Shown in pieces: positions 57,683-64,000 of a stretch of DNA of 64,000 nucleotides (position 1 is its first letter; each line of letters starts with the position of its first letter). The notes under the pieces were generated by a model that saw only the letters and a list, made by a program, of their open reading frames with translations, was not told where the DNA came from and did no database searches. Position numbers and translations under genes: made by a program. This DNA is from Lentzea cavernae (GTDB lineage Bacteria > Actinomycetota > Actinomycetes > Mycobacteriales > Pseudonocardiaceae), in NCBI RefSeq assembly GCF_014653695.1, contig NZ_BNAR01000002.1, positions 434,001 to 498,000 of the forward strand, read 5' to 3'.

Positions 57683-58534
57683 CTAGGCGAACTGGTTGGC
57701 AGGCCGGGCGAGGCCGAGGTGGCCGCGCAGCGTCGTGTGCTCGTACTCGCTGCGGAACAGGCCGCGGCCGCGCAGCTCCGGAACCAGCTCGCGGGTGATC
57801 TGCTCCAGGTCACCGTGCACCCGGAAGCCCGCGAACCCCTCGGAGTGCCAGGCGACCAGCTGGTCGACGGGTGTGGACACGTCCACGTCCCGGAACACGA
57901 GCCTGCCGGAGGCTGAGACCTCGTCGGAGAACACGACGTCCCCCACCGGTTCCGTCGCGGCGATCAGCGGGTGGCCCTGCGGCGGGCGCGGCGTGATCGA
58001 CGGCCCGCGCACCTTGAACCACCTGCCCTCGAAGTCGATGTAGTGGAGCTTCTCGCGGTCGATGAACCGCCCGGTGGCCTCGTCGCGGATCTCCGCGTCG
58101 TCCTCCCAGCTGTCCCACAACCGGCGCAGCACCTCGGCGTAGTCGGCGGCCTCCTCCCACAGCTCGGCCTCCGGCCCGACCGACCGGCGCCCGAAGTGCC
58201 GCGCGTCGGCCGGGTCCGGCGCGACGGCCAGTTGGACGCCCGCCCGTCCCTTGCTGACGTAGTCGAGCGTGGCGATCGCCTTGGATACGTGGAACGGCTC
58301 GGTGTGCGTCACGACCGCCGTCGGCACCAGCCCGACGTGCGTGGTCAGCGGGGCGATGCGCGCGGCCGTGAGCACCGCGTCCAGCCCCTGCCGCCCGTCG
58401 AGCGAGTCCCCGAACGTGACGAAGTCGAGCGTGCCGTGCTCGGCCTCGCGCACGAGCCCGGCCCAATGCCTTGCGGTGAAAGCCTCTTCGCCGGTCGCGT
58501 GGAGCGCGGCGGCCAGGTGCAGTCGTGAGCCCAC
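57683..58534 (-). CDS. LLM-class flavin-dependent oxidoreductase
   Basis: A 283-residue luciferase-like protein from GTG 58534 (GAGGGGGA just upstream; the longer frame is not supported). It begins RLHLAAALHATGEEAFTARHW, with TLDFVTFGDSLDGRQGLDAVLTAARIAPLTTHVGLVPTA and KGRAGVQLAVAPDPADARHFGRRS. At 283 residues it is shorter than the usual NtaA type. It shares the C-terminal RSEYEHTTLRGHLGL with the neighbour, as expected for a tandem duplication. First gene of the sulfur-type operon. Confidence 0.88.
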   Translation of the reverse strand: MGSRLHLAAALHATGEEAFTARHWAGLVREAEHGTLDFVTFGDSLDGRQGLDAVLTAARIAPLTTHVGLVPTAVVTHTEPFHVSKAIATLDYVSKGRAGVQLAVAPDPADARHFGRRSVGPEAELWEEAADYAEVLRRLWDSWEDDAEIRDEATGRFIDREKLHYIDFEGRWFKVRGPSITPRPPQGHPLIAATEPVGDVVFSDEVSASGRLVFRDVDVSTPVDQLVAWHSEGFAGFRVHGDLEQITRELVPELRGRGLFRSEYEHTTLRGHLGLARPANQFA

Positions 58535-58904
58535 CGGTCCCCCTCTCGTCGTTTTCCTCGCATTCTGGGCGCGGTGGAGTGCCTCGTGCTGGGGCGGCCA
58601 CTGGGTGGGACTTCTGGCCGGAGCGGGAATATTTTCGCGCTTGCGGACTCCGGCCGGGTGGTGCCACGATCTTGCGCATGACGACTCGAAAGGGCGTGCG
58701 CGCCCTCGCGCTGTGAGCGCACCGGGCGGGCTCGAGGCCCGCTCCCCCGATCGTTCCCCTCTCCGCGGCACCTGGCAGACCGTCCAGGCGCGGATCGCCG
58801 CCCTCCTGTGGACCCTGCGCCACCGGCTGCAGCGCGGCGACTGGCAGGGCGCCCCGAGCCGAAGGCTTGCCTTGACGTGCACGTGAAGGTTTAGCGTTCG
58901 GTCC
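58535..58904. other. 370-base divergent intergenic region
   Basis: It separates the monooxygenase operon (minus) from merR (plus). It holds the MerR-type promoter at 58867-58897. A 12-codon ORF, MTTRKGVRALAL (58678-58716), has no ribosome site, and GCGGGC/GCCCGC pairing after it is short. I see no other gene. A second cysteine leader on the minus strand was sought and not found. Confidence 0.6.
58867..58897 (+). promoter_or_regulatory. MerR-type 19-bp-spacer promoter
   Basis: TTGCCT (58867-58872) and TAGCGT (58892-58897) are 19 bases apart, the long spacer of MerR-controlled promoters. The spacer is filled by the near-perfect 20-bp dyad CCTTGACGTGCACGTGAAGG (58870-58889). The -10 ends seven bases before ATG 58905, so the transcript is probably leaderless. 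Confidence 0.75.
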
Positions 58905-59288
58905 ATGAGGATCGGCGAACTGGCCAAGCAAGCCGGCACCACCACCCGTGCGCTGCGCTTCTACGAGTCCGAAGGGCTCCTCGAGGCGCAGCGCACGCCG
59001 AACGGCTACCGCGAGTACGACGAGCACGACCTGCGGCTGGTTCGCGAGATCCAGTCGCTGCAGGCGGTCGGGATGTCCCTGCAGGACACCCGGCCGTTCA
59101 TCGCCTGTCTGCGCGCGGGGCACGAGTCCGGCGATTCCTGCCCCGACTCGCGCGAGGTCTACCGGCGCAGGCTCGCCGAGGTGGACGCCTGCCTGGACGA
59201 GCTCAACACCGTCCGGGAGTTCCTGCTGGCCAGACTCGCCTTCCAGGACCCGTGCGCCGTACCCGAGGAGATTCCGTGCAACAGCTGA
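58905..59288 (+). CDS. MerR family regulator with cysteine-rich C-terminus
   Basis: A 127-residue regulator. The MerR winged helix (MRIGELAKQAGTTTRALRFYESEGLL, NGYREYDEHDLRLVREIQ) is followed by a dimerisation helix and five cysteines (68, 79, 96, 117, 125), including GDSCPDS and DPCAVPEEIPC. Redox or thiol/metal sensing is therefore likely. Thioredoxin follows with a 13-base overlap, so the regulator and its redox effector are made together. The promoter in front suggests autoregulation. Confidence 0.92.
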   Translation: MRIGELAKQAGTTTRALRFYESEGLLEAQRTPNGYREYDEHDLRLVREIQSLQAVGMSLQDTRPFIACLRAGHESGDSCPDSREVYRRRLAEVDACLDELNTVREFLLARLAFQDPCAVPEEIPCNS

Positions 59289-59587
59289 CCGACGCCACCT
59301 TCAGCGAGACGACGAGCACCGGCACCGTGCTCGTCGAGTTCTGGGCGCAGTGGTGCGGACCGTGCCACATGCTCACGCCGGTGCTGGAGGAGATCGACCG
59401 CGAGCGCGACGACCTGACCGTCGTCAAGATCAACGCCGACGAGAACACCGCCACCGCCCGCGACCACCAGGTCATGTCGCTGCCCACGATGCTGCTGTTC
59501 CGCGACGGCGTGCCGATCCGCCAGATCGTGGGAGCGCGCCCCAAGTCGCGTCTGCTGGCCGAACTGGATGACGCGCTGCGCGCCTGA
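59276..59587 (+). CDS. trxA: Thioredoxin
   Basis: A 103-residue thioredoxin from GTG 59276 (GAGGAG five bases upstream, overlapping the merR end). It has FWAQWCGPC with the active-site WCGPC at 26-30, and the cis-proline loop SLPTMLLFRDG. It reduces disulfides in the cytosol. Its coupling to the cysteine-rich MerR points to a thiol-stress response separate from the housekeeping thioredoxin. The gene symbol is a family name; paralogues are expected. Confidence 0.95.
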   Translation: MQQLTDATFSETTSTGTVLVEFWAQWCGPCHMLTPVLEEIDRERDDLTVVKINADENTATARDHQVMSLPTMLLFRDGVPIRQIVGARPKSRLLAELDDALRA

Positions 59588-59606
59588 TCGGCCTATCTTC
59601 TAGCGC

Positions 59607-61190
59607 ATGCTCGGTCTTGAACTCGTAGTGGTGCTGGGCGTGTGCATCCTCGCGAGCAGCGTCGTGTCCGGACGCCTGCGCGTCGCCGCACCGGTCCTGC
59701 TGGTGGTCTCCGGCGCGGTGCTCGGCTTCGTGCCCGCCCTGCAGGAGGTCAGCCTGCCGCCGGAGGCGATGCTGCTGATCTTCCTGCCGGCGTTGCTGTA
59801 CTGGGAGAGCCTCAACACCTCGTTGCGGGAGATCCGCAGCAACCTGCGCCCGATCGTGCTGCTCAGCACGCTGCTCGTGCTCGCGACGGCCGGGGCGGTG
59901 GCGTCCGTCGCCCACGCCCTGGGCCTCGACTGGGGTCCGGCGTGGGTGCTCGGCGCCGCTCTCGCGCCCACCGACGCGACGGCCGTCTCGGCGATCGCCC
60001 GCGGCATGCCCCGCCGCACCACGACGATCCTGCGCGCCGAATCGCTGATCAACGACGGCACGGCGCTCGTGATCTACGCGATCGCGGTGTCCATCACCAT
60101 CGGCGAGCAGCAGTTCAGCACCGGACGCGTCGGGCTGCAGCTGCTGCTGTCGTACGCGGGCGGCGCGGTGGCCGGTCTCGTCATCGCCTGGCTCGCCGTG
60201 CAGGTCCGCAAGCGCCTCGACAGCCCGTTGCACGAGACGGTGGTCAGCATCCTGACCCCGTTCGCCGCGTTCCTGCTGGCCGAGACGGTGCACGGCTCGG
60301 GCGTGATCGCCGTCGTGACGTGCGGCCTGGTGCTGGCGCAGGTCGGTCCGCGCATCGTGCGCGCCGACACCCGCCAGGTCAGCTACGCGTTCTGGGGCAT
60401 CGCCACGTTCGTTCTCAACGGCGCCCTGTTCGTCCTGATCGGACTCCAGGCCCACAGCGCCGTCCGCGCGCTGGACGGCTCGGAGATCCTCGCGTCGTTC
60501 GGCGCCATCGGGCTGGTGGCGCTGACCGTGGCGGGCACGCGCCTGCTCTGGGGCTACACCACCCCGTACGTCATCCGGGCCCTCGACCGCCGCCCGCAGC
60601 AACGGCTCCGCCGCGTGGGCGCACGGCAACGCCTGGCCTCGTCCGCCGTCGGGTTCCGCGGCGCGGTGTCCCTGGCCGCCGCGCTGGCCGTGCCCGAGAC
60701 CGTGGTCGGCGGCGGCCCGTTCCCGTTCCGCGACGAGATCGTCCTCATCACCTCCGGCGTCGTCGTGCTGACGCTGGTCATCCAGGCGGTCCTGCTGCCG
60801 TCGATCATCCGCTTCTCCCAGCTCCCCGAGGACACGGCGCTCGACGACGAGCTGAGGCTGGCCCAGTCGACGGCCTCCGAGGAGGCCTACGAGGCCCTCC
60901 CCCGGCTCGCAGACGAGGTCGGGGTCTCCGACGTCGTCTACAAGAGGGTGCTCGCCGAGTACGAACACCACCTCGAGGTCACGCGCGCTCGCGAGGCCGG
61001 CGACGAGGAGGTGGCGCAGTCCGAGGTCGAGTACACGGCGCTGCGGCTGCAGCTGATCGCGCACAAGCGGGCGACCGTCGTGCGGCTGCGGGACGAGCAG
61101 GCCATCGACGACATCGTGCTGCGAACGGTGCAGCGCAAGCTGGACGTCGAGGAGGTGCGGCTGTCCCGGCGTGAGGTGGAGGACGACTAG
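59607..61190 (+). CDS. CPA1-family Na+/H+ antiporter (NhaP-like)
   Basis: A 527-residue membrane protein with about twelve to thirteen membrane segments and the CPA1 ion-binding motifs GAALAPTDATAVSAI and RAESLINDGTALV (ND pair). The C-terminal 110 residues are a cytosolic helical region (QLPEDTALDDELRLAQSTASEEAYEALPRLADEV). It exchanges Na+ or K+ for protons. Start ATG 59607 is 19 bases after the trx stop on the same strand, so read-through from the redox genes is possible. Confidence 0.93.
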   Translation: MLGLELVVVLGVCILASSVVSGRLRVAAPVLLVVSGAVLGFVPALQEVSLPPEAMLLIFLPALLYWESLNTSLREIRSNLRPIVLLSTLLVLATAGAVASVAHALGLDWGPAWVLGAALAPTDATAVSAIARGMPRRTTTILRAESLINDGTALVIYAIAVSITIGEQQFSTGRVGLQLLLSYAGGAVAGLVIAWLAVQVRKRLDSPLHETVVSILTPFAAFLLAETVHGSGVIAVVTCGLVLAQVGPRIVRADTRQVSYAFWGIATFVLNGALFVLIGLQAHSAVRALDGSEILASFGAIGLVALTVAGTRLLWGYTTPYVIRALDRRPQQRLRRVGARQRLASSAVGFRGAVSLAAALAVPETVVGGGPFPFRDEIVLITSGVVVLTLVIQAVLLPSIIRFSQLPEDTALDDELRLAQSTASEEAYEALPRLADEVGVSDVVYKRVLAEYEHHLEVTRAREAGDEEVAQSEVEYTALRLQLIAHKRATVVRLRDEQAIDDIVLRTVQRKLDVEEVRLSRREVEDD

Positions 61191-61200
61191 GGTCCGACCC

Positions 61201-62202
61201 ATGATCACTCCGCGCGAGCACGTGCTGGGCCGCATCGCCGACCACCTCGTCGGGCTCGGCCGCCCGCTCCGGGTCGCGGTGGACGGCATCACGGCGTCGG
61301 GCAAGACGACCCTGGCCCGTGAGCTGACCGCGTTGGTGGCGGCTCGCGGGCGTTCCGCCGCGCACCTGTCGATGGACGGGTTCCACCACCCCCGCGCCAT
61401 CCGGCACCGGCAGGGGCGTGACTCGGCGGACGGGTACTACCTGGACGCCTACGACTTCAGCTCGTTCTCGCGCCTGGTGCTGGAGCCGCTCGGACCCGGT
61501 GGGGACCGCCGGTACCGCTCGCGGATCATCGACCTGCGGTCGGACGTGGCCGTCGACGAGCCTCCTGTTCCGGCCCCTGACGACCTCGTGCTCGTGGTGG
61601 ACGGCAGCTTCCTGCAACGCGAGCTGGAGTGGGACGAGGTCGTCTTCGTCGACACGCCGTTCGCCGTCGCCCGTGACCGCGGGACCCGGCGCGACACGGA
61701 GTTGCTGGGCGGGCCGGAGCAGGCCGGGCACGCGTTCGACCAGCGCTACCACGCGGCGAGCCGCCGGTACCTGGACGAGGTCGGACCGGCGGAGCGGGCT
61801 TCGGTCGTGGTGGGCAACGAGGACGTGGCCCGGCCCGTCCTGCGCCGGATCGGCGGCCGCGCCGATGCGGTGGTGAACCTCTTCTCGTACGGCACGCTGC
61901 AGGCGCCGTCGGTGCAGATCGAGCACTTCGGGCGGACGCTGGTCGGCAAGGAGGACGTGCTGCCCGGCCACCGGCAGGACTGGGTCACGATCACCGACCC
62001 GGCCGTGGTCGAGGTCAGCGGGACGGACCGGCACCCGATCGTCCGGCGCACAGGGGACGCGGCCGACGCGGTCGCCGGGACGATGCTGGAGGTGACGACC
62101 GCGGAGCTGGCCGCGGCCGACGTCTACGAGGTGGACGACTACCGCCGCGCCCTGGTCAGGCTCGGTTCCGGCGAGGTGGCCTGGGTGTACCTGCAGGCGT
62201 GA
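61201..62202 (+). CDS. Uridine kinase-like/gamma-glutamylcyclotransferase-like fusion
   Basis: A 333-residue two-domain protein from ATG 61201. N-terminal P-loop kinase (Walker A DGITASGKTT, 28-37; HLSMDGFHHPRAIR, the uridine/pantothenate-kinase-type substrate loop) spans about 1-215. The C-terminus from about 226 (LFSYGTLQAP...GKEDVLPGH...VYEVDDYRR) is a GGCT/AIG2-like barrel with the YGTL loop and a catalytic-type Glu. The domains have no obvious common pathway. Ten bases separate it from the antiporter. A frameshift joining two genes is unlikely, as the frame is continuous. Confidence 0.85.
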   Translation: MITPREHVLGRIADHLVGLGRPLRVAVDGITASGKTTLARELTALVAARGRSAAHLSMDGFHHPRAIRHRQGRDSADGYYLDAYDFSSFSRLVLEPLGPGGDRRYRSRIIDLRSDVAVDEPPVPAPDDLVLVVDGSFLQRELEWDEVVFVDTPFAVARDRGTRRDTELLGGPEQAGHAFDQRYHAASRRYLDEVGPAERASVVVGNEDVARPVLRRIGGRADAVVNLFSYGTLQAPSVQIEHFGRTLVGKEDVLPGHRQDWVTITDPAVVEVSGTDRHPIVRRTGDAADAVAGTMLEVTTAELAAADVYEVDDYRRALVRLGSGEVAWVYLQA

Positions 62203-62283
62203 CCGCGAATGTTCACGTGGAGCCGGCGAACACCGAGAACGAACTCCCTGCGGCCAGCCGCCTGTCCGGGAAGCCGATCGGAT

Positions 62284-63861
62284 CTAGGACACCAGCGAAA
62301 GGCCCCGGTTCGAAGGCTGCTCGGCCGCGACGGCCGGCGCGGCCGAGGGGACCTCGACCTCCTCGCCGCCGATCTCCCGCGTGATCCACGCCCCGGACTC
62401 CACCATGACCTTCAACGTCCGCGTGTCGAGGGCGTTGACGCGCCCGTAGTACCACTCGTCGGTGGCCAGCGGGCCCATGCGGTCGCCCATGCGCTTCTTG
62501 ATGTCGAGAACGCGCTCGTACAGCGCCTTGACCAGCGCGGCGCGGTCGGCGGGGCCCTGGAGACCCTCGCGGATGCGGTCCTCGATGCCCCGCGGGGTGC
62601 CTTCGGAGTCGGGCATGAGCATGGTGGTCCAGGCGCGGGACTTCTCGCGGTACTGGAGCTGCTGCATGATGCCCTCGTGCTGCGCGAAGTCGGCGGCGCG
62701 GAAGGCGTTGCCGCGCCAGCGCTTCTGGAGGTTGACGGCCAGGGACAGCGCGCTCTTCAGGCCCGTGTTGAGGCCTCGGCCCGGCCAGAAGTGCAGGGAG
62801 TTGGCGGCGTCGCCCAGGAGGAAGCCGAACGTCGACGGGGCGAGCTGCGCGGTGAACTTCGACATCTGCTGCATGCCGAGGGTGAACGAGTTGATGCCGA
62901 CGACGTCCGCGACGCCCACGCCGAAGAAGCGCAGGCCGTCGAGGATCCGGGGCCACAGGTAGGAGAGCTTGTCGACGGACGGCTTGAACACCGAGCGGTG
63001 GCGGTCGCACACGAAGCGGCCGTTGCCGGCGGGGCGCATGCTGCAGCCGAACTTGCCGATGCACGAGACGGGACCGCTCTCGCCGAGGGCGACGATCTCC
63101 GAGGCCTCCTCGGCGGTGAGGCGCATGTTGATGAAGCCGCCGCCGAGCGAGTTGAAGAGGAACCTGTTCTGCGCCACGGTCAGCGGCACGGTGTGCTCGT
63201 CGGGCGACTTGGCGGTGACGCGGATGCCGAGGACGCGCTCGTCCAGGGGCGAACCGTCCACTGAGAACAGTTCGCGGCTCGGGGTGCCGAACTGCGCCGA
63301 GAACGCCTCGCGGGTCGCGGAACGGGCGCCGTCGGCGATGGCGAGGACGTGCAGGCCGTCGAACCTGGCCGGCGGCGTGTAGGCGGCGGGGACGACCTCG
63401 ATGCCGTAGACGTCCTGCGCCATGTCGAGCAGGCAGTCCTCGATCCAGCGGATCTTGATGTTGCGCGGACGCCCCTTGGACGCCGGGGAGTCCGGGCCGA
63501 GCGGCCACATCTCCGAGAACTTGCCCTGTGTGAACAGGCGCTCCTGCACAGCGGTCGGCAGCGACGCCCAGACGTTGCTCTGCAGCGTCACGACCTGCTC
63601 GCGGCGGTTGTTGCCCTCGGCCTGGCCCTTCCACACGACGCGGTTGCCCTGACGCGTCCAACGACGGTCGTGCACGCGGATGGAGACCCCGTCGCCCAGC
63701 AGCGACTTCACGGTGCAGGCGAACGCCAGACCCACCGGGCCGCCGCCCGCCACGTCCACCCGCAGCGGGGCGGTCTGGCGCAGCGGCACGACCCGGCTGC
63801 CCTGCTTGGGCAGCATCACCGTCGGGGCAATCCTGCCCACCAGCACCGTCTTCTCATCCAT
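62284..63861 (-). CDS. FAD-dependent monooxygenase
   Basis: A 525-residue flavoprotein. It begins with about 30 residues before the FAD site VDVAGGGPVGLAFA (39-44 GGGPVG), then has the second FAD segment GFLLGDAANSLHFWPGRGLNTGLKSALSLA near 350. The order is that of group A aromatic hydroxylases or MICAL-like monooxygenases. The family is soluble and cytosolic. No obvious partner or pathway genes adjoin it. Convergent with the fusion kinase across 80 bases. Confidence 0.87.
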   Translation of the reverse strand: MDEKTVLVGRIAPTVMLPKQGSRVVPLRQTAPLRVDVAGGGPVGLAFACTVKSLLGDGVSIRVHDRRWTRQGNRVVWKGQAEGNNRREQVVTLQSNVWASLPTAVQERLFTQGKFSEMWPLGPDSPASKGRPRNIKIRWIEDCLLDMAQDVYGIEVVPAAYTPPARFDGLHVLAIADGARSATREAFSAQFGTPSRELFSVDGSPLDERVLGIRVTAKSPDEHTVPLTVAQNRFLFNSLGGGFINMRLTAEEASEIVALGESGPVSCIGKFGCSMRPAGNGRFVCDRHRSVFKPSVDKLSYLWPRILDGLRFFGVGVADVVGINSFTLGMQQMSKFTAQLAPSTFGFLLGDAANSLHFWPGRGLNTGLKSALSLAVNLQKRWRGNAFRAADFAQHEGIMQQLQYREKSRAWTTMLMPDSEGTPRGIEDRIREGLQGPADRAALVKALYERVLDIKKRMGDRMGPLATDEWYYGRVNALDTRTLKVMVESGAWITREIGGEEVEVPSAAPAVAAEQPSNRGLSLVS

Positions 63862-63892
63862 GCCGGTGACACGCAGGGAGGCGCAGGACGGT

Positions 63893-64000
63893 TCAACGAA
63901 CTTCGAGGAATTTTTCCCAGGCGGTGAAGCTGAAGGTCAGGACGCCTCCGGAGGGGTTCTTGGAGTCGCGGACGAGCGCGTCACCGGACAGCGACACCTC
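63893..64000 (-). CDS. DUF397 domain protein, 3' end only
   Basis: The frame is open from the window end (minus strand) and ends at 63893. The 35 visible residues include LVRDSKNPSGGVLTF and FTAWEKFLEV, the DUF397 core. Such small proteins usually pair with a helix-turn-helix regulator of the WhiJ type in actinomycetes, which would lie beyond the window. It starts before the FAD monooxygenase on the same strand, 31 bases away. Confidence 0.85.
   Translation of the reverse strand, partial: EVSLSGDALVRDSKNPSGGVLTFSFTAWEKFLEVR

Noticed and set aside
58678..58716. Leader peptide MTTRKGVRALAL
   Set aside because: No ribosome site, no cysteine and on the opposite strand to the monooxygenase operon.

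Overview
The window is about 64 kb of high-GC actinomycete chromosome. GTG starts and ATGA/GTGA gene overlaps are common, and the gene families (DUF397, DUF6292, DUF3618, SSI inhibitors, LAL-type LuxR, MsiK-dependent sugar importers) fit the Pseudonocardiales (Lentzea, Saccharothrix or Actinosynnema type). The genus is an inference. I saw no rRNA, tRNA, CRISPR array, integrase or intact insertion sequence.

Layout. 0-7 kb: a truncated SDR, DUF2231 and small acidic proteins, a minisatellite block (1.66-2.21 kb), then an overlapping minus-strand operon of envelope/stress proteins (DUF3618, holin-X-like, a YGTPE-repeat protein, an MBL hydrolase). 7-11.5 kb: a large LuxR-family regulator facing an MFS-Dabb-SnoaL operon. 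11.5-21.6 kb: one eight-gene operon for a plant polysaccharide (enolase-superfamily enzyme, secreted GH27, two ABC permeases, GH95, acetyl esterase, solute-binding lipoprotein, GntR/FCD regulator). Its promoter carries a perfect palindrome over the -10. 21.8-30.7 kb: mixed single genes (SRPBCC, hydroxyacid dehydrogenase, secreted lipase, berberine-bridge-type oxidase, CaCA antiporter, SSI protease inhibitor, M15 peptidase, TetR, lipoprotein) and a 147-bp near-palindrome. 30.9-33.1 kb: a GH3 beta-glucosidase behind a CebR-like operator.

33.1-47.9 kb: the most unusual locus, seven minus-strand genes overlapping at every junction. Two megasynthases of PUFA/heterocyst-glycolipid (Pfa/Hgl) type come first: ER-like/KS/AT/ACP/ACP/KR, then KS/AT/DH with a possible PPTase remnant. 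A free ACP, an alpha/beta hydrolase, an MGT-type glycosyltransferase, a membrane-bound zinc-ribbon methyltransferase and a short galactokinase-like protein follow. Together they predict a glycosylated, methylated secondary lipid made at the membrane; no product can be read from the sequence.

48.1-51.3 kb: a macrodomain-linked sirtuin (SirTM) with its zinc macrodomain and a tandem SnoaL protein, divergent from an AraC regulator. 51.3-58.5 kb: a sulfur-scavenging-like cluster (two FMN monooxygenases, a family-3 amino-acid ABC transporter, GNAT, kinase-like protein) with an 18-aa two-cysteine leader ORF before the transporter genes and a repeat-protein ORF inserted between a winged-helix gene and the GNAT. 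58.9-64 kb: MerR plus thioredoxin behind a 19-bp-spacer promoter, a CPA1 antiporter, a uridine-kinase/GGCT fusion, a FAD monooxygenase and the 3' end of a DUF397 gene.
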